From NCBI GenBank assembly GCA_040255215.1, contig JBDZUM010000001.1, positions 62,001-126,000 of the forward strand: a stretch of 64,000 nucleotides of DNA, given 5' to 3'. The DNA is from JAQSWP01 sp040255215. Lineage in GTDB: Bacteria; Pseudomonadota; Alphaproteobacteria; Reyranellales; JAQSWP01. This document shows positions 49,912 to 58,043 of the stretch, one piece after another. Position 1 is the first letter of the stretch; every line of letters starts with the position of its first letter. Position numbers and translations under genes: made by a program. The notes beneath the pieces were generated by a model that was not told where the DNA came from, did no database searches, and saw only the letters and a program-made list of their open reading frames with translations.

Positions 49912-51093
49912 TTATCCGCGATTGAGCTCGCGCATCGCCTTGTCGAGGCCTTCGAGCGTCAGCGGGTACATGCGATCGGACATCAGCTGCTTCAGCAGCT
50001 GGATCGACGGCGTGTAGGGCCAGTGCCGCTCGGGCACCGGGTTGAGCCAGACCGCGCTCTGGTAGATGTCGGCGACGCGCTGGATCCAGGCCTGGCCGGC
50101 CTCTTCGTTCCAGTGCTCGACCGAGCCGCCGGGATAGACGATCTCGTAGGGGCTCATCGAGCCGTCGCCGACGAAGATCACCTTGTAGTCCGACGGATAG
50201 GTATGGAGCATCTGCCAGGTCGGCAGGAAGTCGGAATGGCGCCGGCGATTGTCCTTCCACACCTTCTCGTACAGGCAGTTGTGGAAGTAGAAGAACTCCA
50301 GGTGCTTGAACTCGGCCTTGGCGGCGGAGAACAGCTCCTCGCAGACGCGGATATGCGCGTCCATCGAGCCGCCGATATCGAACAGCACCAGCAATTTGAT
50401 CTTGTTGTGCCGCTCCGGGACCATCTTGATGTCGAGATAACCGGCATTGTTGGCGGTCTTGCGGATGGTCTCGGGTAGGTCGAGTTCGACCTCGGCGCCC
50501 TCGCGCGCGAATTTGCGCAGCCGGCGCAGCGCGATCTTGATGTTGCGGGTGCCAAGCTCGACCGTATCGTCGAGGTTCTTGTACTCGCGCTTGTCCCAGA
50601 CCTTGACGGCCCTGCCCTCGCGGCCCTTGTCCTGGCCGATGCGAACGCCCTCGGGGTTGAAGCCGTAGGCGCCGAACGGCGACGTGCCGGCGGTGCCGAT
50701 CCACTTGCTGCCGCCCTCGTGGCGCTTCTTCTGCTCCTCGAGGCGCTGCTTCAAGGTCTCCATCAGCTTTTCCCAACCGCCCAGCGACTCGATCTGCTGC
50801 TTTTCCTCCTCGGTCAAGAACTTCTCGGCCAGCGCCCGCAGCCATTCCTCGGGGATCTCGGCCGTCTGCGCTTCGGCGACGTATTCCAGCCCCTTGAACG
50901 AGGAGCCGAAAACGCGATCGAACTTGTCGATGTTGCGCTCGTCCTTGACCAGCACGGCGCGCGAAAGAAAGTAGAAATCGTCGACGCTGTAGCCGGCGAC
51001 GCCCTTGTCCATCGCTTCCATCAGCGCCAGGTACTCCTTGATGGAGACCGGCACTTTCGCTTCGCGCAGCTTAAGGAAGAAATCGATGAACAT
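49912..51093 (-). CDS. VWA-domain CoxE-like protein
   Basis: A 393-residue protein with a C-terminal von Willebrand A domain of the CoxE-like type. The metal site reads LFDIGGSMDAHI (about residues 238-249), i.e. DxGxS instead of the classical DxSxS. The N-terminal half is helical and charged (KQQIESLGGWEKLMETL). These proteins pair with MoxR AAA ATPases and probably help fold or load cofactors into client enzymes. Its ATG at 51093 is 42 bases after the MoxR stop. No obvious client operon is adjacent. Confidence 0.9.
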   Translation of the reverse strand: MFIDFFLKLREAKVPVSIKEYLALMEAMDKGVAGYSVDDFYFLSRAVLVKDERNIDKFDRVFGSSFKGLEYVAEAQTAEIPEEWLRALAEKFLTEEEKQQIESLGGWEKLMETLKQRLEEQKKRHEGGSKWIGTAGTSPFGAYGFNPEGVRIGQDKGREGRAVKVWDKREYKNLDDTVELGTRNIKIALRRLRKFAREGAEVELDLPETIRKTANNAGYLDIKMVPERHNKIKLLVLFDIGGSMDAHIRVCEELFSAAKAEFKHLEFFYFHNCLYEKVWKDNRRRHSDFLPTWQMLHTYPSDYKVIFVGDGSMSPYEIVYPGGSVEHWNEEAGQAWIQRVADIYQSAVWLNPVPERHWPYTPSIQLLKQLMSDRMYPLTLEGLDKAMRELNRG

Positions 51094-51135
51094 GGGCGGC
51101 CTCCCGCGTCGGACGATTCTTACTGCTTCTCGCGC

Positions 51136-51981
<846 letters not shown>

Positions 51982-52111
51982 CGATTTCCTCTAGGCGTTG
52001 GCGCAAAATTCAGGCGCAGCCTAGGGGTCCGGGGGGTTGCTTTCAAGGCTGGTCTGCCTCGGCCTCCGGTTCGCAGGGCGGAACCGGAAAGCCACCGTAG
52101 ATCGCCACTTT

Positions 52112-52582
52112 TCAGGCGACGCCGCCGCCGACCCGCATCTTGTTCATCTGCCGATCGCCGAACCACCACGTCAGCGCCATCATGGCCATCACCACGACGG
52201 CATTGGCGATCTCCGCCCGCACGCCGAAATCGGTGGTGCTGAAGAACACGACGGCGGTCAGCGCAATGAGGAGGAGCGTCAGCGCCGGCCGCACCCAGCG
52301 CAGCCAGGCGGTGAAGCTGTTGGTGCCATAGCTCTCGTCATGCTCGTAACTGGCGGTGCGGATGCCGGCCCAGGTGTTCTCCTGGGCGATCGCCAGCTCG
52401 TGCTCGCGCTCGACACTGCGTTCCTTGCTCTGCAGCTCGAGCAGCTTCAGCTCGTGCGCGAACTCGAGCTGCCGGTCCTTGCGCTTCTGCGCCGCCTCGA
52501 ACAGTCCCAGCACCTTGCTGACGATCGACCCCAGCAGCCCCAGGCCACCGCCCGTCAGCACGTTCAACAGCAGATCCAGCAT
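52112..52582 (-). CDS. holin-like membrane protein
   Basis: A 156-residue protein. The N-terminus has a Gly-rich hydrophobic stretch (LLLNVLTGGGLGLLGSIVSKVL, residues 3-24), then a charged helical linker (about 25-85), then two hydrophobic helices (about 101-121 and 128-146) and a basic tail. This matches 3TM phage holins, which make pores that release the endolysin. The ATG at 52582 is preceded by AAAGGA. Stands 110 bases before the endolysin with a palindromic repeat between. Confidence 0.75.
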   Translation of the reverse strand: MLDLLLNVLTGGGLGLLGSIVSKVLGLFEAAQKRKDRQLEFAHELKLLELQSKERSVEREHELAIAQENTWAGIRTASYEHDESYGTNSFTAWLRWVRPALTLLLIALTAVVFFSTTDFGVRAEIANAVVVMAMMALTWWFGDRQMNKMRVGGGVA

Positions 52583-52607
52583 GATCAGTCCTTTCCCCGC
52601 TCTCTTT

Positions 52608-52710
52608 CCTGTCACCCCGGGCTTGACCCGGGGCCCATAACCACGTCGAACACGGTTGCAGGCGGCGTCATGGGTCCCGGCTCTGCGCTGCGCTTGGCCG
52701 GGATGACAGG
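52608..52710. repeat. 103-bp palindromic intergenic repeat
   Basis: Ends CCTGTCACCCCGG (52608-52620) and CCGGGATGACAGG (52698-52710) are near-perfect inverted repeats. Inside are CCGGGCTTGACCCGGGGCCC and a GGGTCCCGGCTCTGCGCTGC block that recalls dispersed palindromes of alphaproteobacterial chromosomes. It lies between the holin and endolysin genes. Confidence 0.7.
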
Positions 52711-52718
52711 TTTAATTG

Positions 52719-53093
52719 TCACCACCTCGCCCTGTACCGCCGGTTGTCGACATGCACGAAGCTCGCGTAGCCGATGCCGATGCCGAGAAACCCGACCTGT
52801 TCCGCCACCTCGATCAGCTCGCGCTTGGGCACCACCAGCGGAATGTCGACGGCGCAGGCGGCGCGGAACTCGTCCGCCCGGTGCTGCGACAGCGGCGCGC
52901 CGCCGACGCGGGCGTTGTATATCGGGCAGCGGCAGGCCGATGTCGGCCGGAACGGCACGCCGATCGCCACCCGCAGCCGCTCGAGCTTGCGCAGCGCCTC
53001 GTCCTCGAAATGGAAGAAGCCGCAATGCCGGCAGCCCAGCTCGTCGAAGCTGAAATGCTCGGAGGCCATCTTCTGCCCGGGGATGCGTTTCAT
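52719..53093 (-). CDS. M15-type peptidase, probable phage endolysin
   Basis: A 124-residue protein of the peptidase M15_3 (D-Ala-D-Ala carboxypeptidase-like) group. HFSFDELGCRHCG opens; zinc ligands are His in LSQHRADEFRAACAVDI (with the Asp of AVDI) and His in FVHVDNRRYRARW near the end. The C-x2-C pair in the first region could hold a structural metal. It would cut peptide cross-links in peptidoglycan at phage release. Start ATG 53093 overlaps the upstream stop; an inner Met before ASEHF would drop eight residues. Confidence 0.85.
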   Translation of the reverse strand: MKRIPGQKMASEHFSFDELGCRHCGFFHFEDEALRKLERLRVAIGVPFRPTSACRCPIYNARVGGAPLSQHRADEFRAACAVDIPLVVPKRELIEVAEQVGFLGIGIGYASFVHVDNRRYRARW

Positions 53094-53395
53094 CTCTCGA
53101 GGCCCGGCAAACCGTTCGTCGCCAGGAACCAGCCGATGACGCAGGCCTGCACCCCGATCACCGACGCCGCCGCCCACCACAGCCGCGCATGGATGTCGCG
53201 CAAGGACTGCTTCAGCGCCGCAAACCCTTCGCGCATTTCGCAGCGCATCCGCTCGCGCGCCGCATCGCCGGCCTGCAAGCGCTCGTCGATCCGCCGCATC
53301 CTCTCGGCGCACAGATCCTCGTGCCCGTCGATCCGCGAATGCAGCTCCCCCGCGACCCCGTCGAGATCGCGCTGGATGGCCTGGGATTGCAGCAT
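53090..53395 (-). CDS. coiled-coil protein with C-terminal transmembrane helix (XhlA-like)
   Basis: A 101-residue protein with a heptad-rich N-terminal part (LDGVAGELHSRIDGHEDLCA... about residues 10-60) and one transmembrane segment (about 76-95, WWAAASVIGVQACVIGWFLA). It overlaps the endolysin start by four bases (ATGA), so it is part of the lysis module. The layout is like XhlA-type accessory holins, but the assignment is by architecture only. A longer in-frame start at 53593 exists but has no site. Confidence 0.6.
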   Translation of the reverse strand: MLQSQAIQRDLDGVAGELHSRIDGHEDLCAERMRRIDERLQAGDAARERMRCEMREGFAALKQSLRDIHARLWWAAASVIGVQACVIGWFLATNGLPGLER

Positions 53396-53667
53396 TGACG
53401 CGACTCCTTGCGCGAAAGTATCGGCGACGGAAGCCAATCGTCTCTTGCGCCAGAGCTTGGGAGAGGGAACTAGTTCTTCAGCAGCGATGCGTTCGGCGAG
53501 CTCGCCAGAACAACAGCCTGAACTGGATGAAATTGCGGACGAAATGCCAATAAAGCCGCGCCGCACTCGCCAGTCGCGCCGGCGATTTTCCAAAAATTCC
53601 TTCGACCAGTTGCTTGGTCGCTACACGGGCCTGCCGAATAGCACGACGGACAGTTCCAACGTCAGGA
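53396..53667. other. no clear gene between lysis module and small ORFs
   Basis: On the minus strand one frame reads VRRAIRQARVATKQLVEGIF and on to a stop near 53497, which looks protein-like but has no start. I treat this as remnant sequence. GC is lower here than in the flanking phage genes. Confidence 0.4.
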
Positions 53668-53865
53668 TCATGCGCCGATCTCCGGAAACCAGCCGGCCGC
53701 TGCGAGTTGTTTCGTCGTCAGCGCCTCGTCTTTGAACGCCTGCAGGACCAGAGCCAGCTTCTGTTCTGTTGCATCGCTGTTGGATATGGATCGGCAGATG
53801 CGGCTCAATTTCGACCACGGCCACCTACATCTATGGGAGCCTAGATGACCAAAATAGTCGGTCAT
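53668..53865 (-). CDS. possible small hypothetical protein
   Basis: A 65-residue frame whose last 34 residues (ATEQKLALVLQAFKDEALTT then KQLAAAGWFPEIGA) look like a real helical domain, while the first 30 are Cys/Arg-rich and unconvincing. No ribosome-binding site is evident. May be the end of a degraded gene; function unknown. Confidence 0.3.
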   Translation of the reverse strand: MTDYFGHLGSHRCRWPWSKLSRICRSISNSDATEQKLALVLQAFKDEALTTKQLAAAGWFPEIGA

Positions 53866-53944
53866 GGTGCTAGGTGAACAACGGCCGGGTGGACGAGATA
53901 GCCCTACCAGGCCTCGCGGCCAAACACCGGCAAAGTCGACCGAC

Positions 53945-54082
53945 TCAACTGGAACATAGATCGGGCTCGTGCCATGTTCTGCCGATGCGACAGTGACTTG
54001 TATTTCTTTCTTTTGTGGCGATTATTGTGGTGATCGCAGGCGTTATCATTATCGCCAGAACCGCCACAGAACCAATCGCCAA
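53945..54082 (-). CDS. possible small membrane peptide
   Basis: A 45-residue frame starting TTG at 54082, seven bases after the methyltransferase stop. The first 25 residues (MAIGSVAVLAIMITPAITT and IIATKERN) form one clear hydrophobic helix with a basic end. No good ribosome-binding site. The opposite strand is also hydrophobic in one frame, so this could be chance. Confidence 0.25.
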   Translation of the reverse strand: MAIGSVAVLAIMITPAITTIIATKERNTSHCRIGRTWHEPDLCSS

Positions 54083-54088
54083 CTGACT

Positions 54089-54693
54089 CTATGGTCTACG
54101 GCCTGCCACGATCATGGATTTCCACAGCAACGGAATCCAACCGGCGGCGGCAAACCAGATGTCCGAAAAGCCTGCGGCTTTCATCGTTGCGGTCAGGCTG
54201 GCTCGTGAGAAGAACTTTATACGTCCGCCTTCGAACGCCACGTCGACGTGACGGTCAAAGTTTCCTGTCGCAGCGATGGCGACGTTCTTCAACCAGCCCT
54301 GATAGGGCTTCGTCAGTACCAACAATCCGCCGGGCTTCAACGCCTCGATGCATCTTGCAAGCATCCGCGCCGGCGCAAACAGATGCTCGATGAATTCGCT
54401 CGAGACGATGCAGTCGAACGGACCGCCCAACGAATCATACACATTGCCGGGCCGAAACTCGATCAGCGGGAACGCTGCCGAGCCATGCCGCAACCCGTCG
54501 CTCGACCAATCCATAGCCGTCACCTGATCACCAGCCAGCCGATATTGCTCGCTCAGCCAACCGTTGCCGCAACCGAGGTCGAGCAGCATGGCAGGCGGGG
54601 TAGAAGCATTGCCAGTACCTTCGGTAACAGCATGGTCTGGTGCGGATGCGTCGTTGCATCCTGCCAGCCGAAATCCGCTATCGGTTTCTCCAT
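54089..54693 (-). pseudogene. class I SAM-dependent methyltransferase, frameshifted
   Basis: The main frame from ATG 54589 begins MLLDLGCGNGWLSEQY, i.e. directly at SAM motif I, with VTAMDWS, PFDCIVSSEFIEHLF, ALKPGGLLVLTKPY and the C-terminal end. The missing N-terminus lies in another frame from ATG 54693: MEKPIADFGWQDATTHPHQT then MLLPKVLAMLLP. Adding one C to the CCCC run (54597-54600, complement) joins them as LLPPPAMLLDLGCGNG, a normal lead-in. So one base was lost in a homopolymer, by mutation or sequencing error. It probably methylated a sugar or lipid and looks like a cargo gene. Confidence 0.85.
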
Positions 54694-54720
54694 ATCGAAA
54701 GCCTATCAGGTGTGGTCGGA

Positions 54721-56403
54721 TTACGTAATCCCACCGACGCTCTTGAGATAGTCGATCACAGCGCCCCGATCCGTGGCGCCGGGATCTCCACCGAACATCG
54801 CAACTCCGGCGAGCGCCACCGGCATTTGATTGTTCGGGACGTCGTTATAGAAGCGTGCGCCGACCCACGACTCCTCGATGTTGAGGTTGCCAGCGGTCGC
54901 CTCGCCGGCCGCTTCCGTCCCGTTCGCGCCAGCGTAAAGGTTGCCGCCCGAGATGCGGCCGGTGGCAACCACGTTTGCGTCGACACTAGCGGTGCCTACG
55001 GCGGTGGTCGACTGAGCGCCAGAGCGATAGAGAATCACGGTGCCGCCGGTGCCCCAATTGACTGTACACGAAGTGGCCGACTGGAAATCGTTAAGGTCGC
55101 TGATCGCCGCACCATTAACTATGCCGTCGAAATTGGCCACGCCAGTTGCGGTCCGCATGAGCGCCGCCGCGAACAGATCCGTGCCTGTAATGGGGTTCGA
55201 CAGGAACGCTTTCATGTAGTCATTGCCGCCGTCGAAAACGAAGCAGGGCGCGCCGTTGATGCCCATCGGCGAGAACCTCGGCATGCTGGCCTTCACCGTC
55301 TGCACATAATCATCGCCACCGAACTGGTTGTACCATCGCTTCCCCAACAGCGCTGACCCGCCCGCCCAAGAGGCGATGGCAAGGAAGTCGAGATTGCCGA
55401 ACTGATCGACCCCGAAATCCATCTCGGCGTCGTCGACGCTGCGAACCAACCGCAGCAGCGGTCCGGCGTATGCCGAGTACAGCCGCTTCATTCCGACTCC
55501 AATCACCGGGGCGGCATCAAGTCCGTCAAAGCCATCGGAGGGTACTGTCGCGGCGCAGTATGCGTTGAATAGCGCCACTAGAGCGGAAGATTGCGCGGCC
55601 GTCAGCCCGGCGCCTGCATGCCACAACTCTAATCGGCCAGTTAGAAAGGCATCTACAATGCCGCCGTGGCGGTGACGCGCGCCGATCAACACGTTTACGC
55701 TGGCAGGGATTTGGCTAGCCTGGGAATCGTTCCCGAGGCTGCTCCCATCCTTGTACAGGGCTCGCGCGGACGCGCTCGATCGAACGCCGATGTAGTGAGC
55801 GGGGGTCGCCGGATTCTCCGCTGATTGAAGGGTCGTTCCGTCGTTGCCGAACCACCTTTGTATCCCGGTGTTGAAGGCTTCGAACCCAAGCCGGTTACTT
55901 GCCGACGCCGAGTCCACCGAGCCCGGATGACCACCTGACGCTGCGATGATCCGCATCCCTACATGTACACTGTCCTGCGTGCCCTTGCTGTCGACCGCAC
56001 CACATCTCCAGTTGGTATCGATCGATTGCGATGAGTCGCTGGTAAATATCCAGCCTTCCGTCGCACTGTGGCCGGGAGCATTGATGGCATCGCCTAACAG
56101 ATTTGGGTTGCGTAGATCGACCATAGAAGCCGCCAACGACGGAACGCCAATCGCTTTCTTGATCGAGCCGATATGGTCATCCCACAGACCTGCTGCCTTG
56201 ATACCAAGCACCAGAACATTCAAAGCCTTGGGGAAAAGCTCGCCAGTAGAGGCAATATATACCGCCGCATCCGGATCATAAGCCGGCCCACCGCCTCCTC
56301 CGCCCCCACCGCCCGCCGCGCCCCCGCGATACCCCCGCCGCCCCGCGCTGGGCCAGGTGGCCGGTCCGGCGGCCGGGCTGGCGGGCTTGAAGCACGCGGC
56401 CAT
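54721..56403 (-). CDS. large phage tail protein with arabinofuranosidase-like repeats
   Basis: A 560-residue protein. The N-terminus is low-complexity with nine Gly in a row and then GPAYDPDAAVYIAS. A first LamG-like half (about residues 120-290) is followed by LYSAYAGPLLRLVRSVDDAE, DFGVDQFGNLD and RWYNQFGGDDYVQ (about 310-380). This second block matches the fold signature of the GH54-type arabinofuranosidase catalytic domain as found in phage and marine surface proteins. It is likely a host-receptor or glycan-binding tail part. No catalytic pair can be named. Directly downstream of the tail-fibre gene group. Confidence 0.65.
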   Translation of the reverse strand: MAACFKPASPAAGPATWPSAGRRGYRGGAAGGGGGGGGGPAYDPDAAVYIASTGELFPKALNVLVLGIKAAGLWDDHIGSIKKAIGVPSLAASMVDLRNPNLLGDAINAPGHSATEGWIFTSDSSQSIDTNWRCGAVDSKGTQDSVHVGMRIIAASGGHPGSVDSASASNRLGFEAFNTGIQRWFGNDGTTLQSAENPATPAHYIGVRSSASARALYKDGSSLGNDSQASQIPASVNVLIGARHRHGGIVDAFLTGRLELWHAGAGLTAAQSSALVALFNAYCAATVPSDGFDGLDAAPVIGVGMKRLYSAYAGPLLRLVRSVDDAEMDFGVDQFGNLDFLAIASWAGGSALLGKRWYNQFGGDDYVQTVKASMPRFSPMGINGAPCFVFDGGNDYMKAFLSNPITGTDLFAAALMRTATGVANFDGIVNGAAISDLNDFQSATSCTVNWGTGGTVILYRSGAQSTTAVGTASVDANVVATGRISGGNLYAGANGTEAAGEATAGNLNIEESWVGARFYNDVPNNQMPVALAGVAMFGGDPGATDRGAVIDYLKSVGGIT

Positions 56404-56406
56404 CTC

Positions 56407-56697
56407 TCAAGCCTCGCCGATCTTATGGGCGCTGGCATGCAGCCCGGAGGGCGACCCACCGCTGACGGCGGCGCGGATCTGCCCCGGCGGCAGCTCGAAA
56501 TTGCCGATCGCCGGCAGCGCGTCGAATGTGGTCTCGCTGCCGACCGCGATGGCGCCGCCATTGGGGCCGCGCACCTGCAGGGCGATAGATCCGCCGCCCG
56601 CGGTGCCCTCGGCCATGAAGCTGCCGCGGCCGCCATCCCAGGCGAACCAGTCGCCGGTCGCGGATGCGCCCGACAGCAATGCGATGTTGCGTGCCAT
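56407..56697 (-). CDS. small phage structural protein, unknown
   Basis: A 96-residue protein starting MARNIALLSGASATGDWFAW, then GGRGSFMAEGTAGGGSIALQ, a beta-rich pattern, and a C-terminal GLHASAHKIGEA. AAGGAG before ATG 56697 is strong. It sits between the tail fibre and the arabinofuranosidase-like protein, three bases from the latter. I recognise no named family; a small virion decoration or fibre accessory role is a guess from position. Confidence 0.7.
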   Translation of the reverse strand: MARNIALLSGASATGDWFAWDGGRGSFMAEGTAGGGSIALQVRGPNGGAIAVGSETTFDALPAIGNFELPPGQIRAAVSGGSPSGLHASAHKIGEA

Positions 56698-56729
56698 GTC
56701 GATCTCCTTCTCTTTATTCAGATTCCGGT

Positions 56730-58022
56730 CTATGCCCAAGCGCGAGCGATGTGCCGCCAGCTGGCAGGGGTGATGCTGGTCATAATTCCGGTCGACTTGT
56801 TGAGAACGCGGATGCCACCATCGCCCACAATCCACGACAACGAACTGGCGCCGGTCGTTGCCACCGTTATCCCAAAATTGTTGTTGTCGCCGCCGCTGTC
56901 GATCGGAACCTCGTCGCCGACGGAATAGCCGAGCTGCGCCGTCTTGCAGATCAGGTACGAACCGTAAAGTTTCGGTCGCGTCCCCAGCCCGTGCGACAGC
57001 GTGCCGGTGCCGTTTTGATTGCAGAGTAACTCGCCGCTCTGGTAGGACCTGGTGAAGGGCAGCGCCGCGCCATTGACGAAGTAGGCCTGCGCGTTGACCG
57101 TCCCGTTGCCCCGCACGCCAAGCGTGGCGCCGTTCATTGCCAGGCCGTTCCCAACCACCATCTGATTGGCCAGCGCACCGGCGACGATGGTCTGGAACAG
57201 GATCTGTCCATCCTCGCTGCCGGCGCCGACGCTGAGCCATTGCGCGATCAGATTGCCGATCGTTTTCGTTGCCGCCGCACCGTTGCGGCCGTCGAACGAG
57301 ATGGCGCCGCAGGAATCGCTCGCTGCCGGGCTGGCGCTGTCGCGGAACAGTCGCAGGACGGGTCCGGCCGCCGCATCGCCCTGCGTGGCGCGCAGCATCT
57401 GCTCGGCTGCCGTAAAGACGTTGACGTCGTTTAGCCCGGCCGCGTCGAGGATCTGCCGGCTGGCTGCGGCATTGTTCTCGTCCAGCAGCCCCTGCCAGAA
57501 CGCCGACACCACCAGCGACCCGACGGTCACCACGCTGGCTACCGAAGGCACACCGGTGGCCGGATCGAAGAACAGATACTTGCCCTTGCGCATCTCGACG
57601 TCGGGCAGTTCGATCGATTCCGTCGGATCGGAAATCTTGAGGCGGAACGAGCGGGTAATCTCGCGACCGAGCTGCTGGGCGATCATGGTCAGCTTGTCGA
57701 GCGCCCGCTCGTGGCTCTCGGCTGGAAAGGGATCGTTCTCGACGTAGTCGGTCTCTTGCGTCGCCGGCACCTCGCGATAGATCACCAGCGCGCTGCCAGC
57801 CGGCGGCGCAACGCTCGCGGTCAGGCTCCCGCCCGCCGTATCGCCTGCCCCGCTGACGGCGAAATCGGCCGGCTGCGACCACATGGTCTCCGCGCCGCTG
57901 TCGCCGTCGCGCAGGATCGCCTTCACATGGGCGGCATCGAGAAAATAGAAGGCGACCGGAAACGTCGTCGTCGCCCCGTCACCCGCATAGGAAACCGTAC
58001 TTGTAGCGCTTGCGACCGTCAT
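56730..58022 (-). CDS. phage tail fibre protein, T7 gp17 N-terminus-like
   Basis: A 430-residue protein whose first 150 residues match the T7 tail-fibre N-terminal domain: TTTFPVAFYFLDAAHVKAIL (about 19-38), LVIYREVPATQETDYVENDP and HERALDKLTMIAQQLGREI (about 104-122). This part binds the tail tube. The C-terminal part (about 310-430) is an adhesion-type domain with GTLSHGLGTRPKLYGSYLIC. It is shorter than T7 gp17 (553). Start ATG 58022; 21 bases separate it from the tail tubular B gene end. Confidence 0.87.
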   Translation of the reverse strand: MTVASATSTVSYAGDGATTTFPVAFYFLDAAHVKAILRDGDSGAETMWSQPADFAVSGAGDTAGGSLTASVAPPAGSALVIYREVPATQETDYVENDPFPAESHERALDKLTMIAQQLGREITRSFRLKISDPTESIELPDVEMRKGKYLFFDPATGVPSVASVVTVGSLVVSAFWQGLLDENNAAASRQILDAAGLNDVNVFTAAEQMLRATQGDAAAGPVLRLFRDSASPAASDSCGAISFDGRNGAAATKTIGNLIAQWLSVGAGSEDGQILFQTIVAGALANQMVVGNGLAMNGATLGVRGNGTVNAQAYFVNGAALPFTRSYQSGELLCNQNGTGTLSHGLGTRPKLYGSYLICKTAQLGYSVGDEVPIDSGGDNNNFGITVATTGASSLSWIVGDGGIRVLNKSTGIMTSITPASWRHIARAWA

Positions 58023-58043
58023 GTCTGGAACCTCCGGATTTGC

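Noticed and set aside
54014..54090. A plus-strand hydrophobic peptide (MAIIVVIAGVIIIARTATE)
   Set aside because: No ribosome-binding site, 23 residues only, and it is opposite the other small frame.
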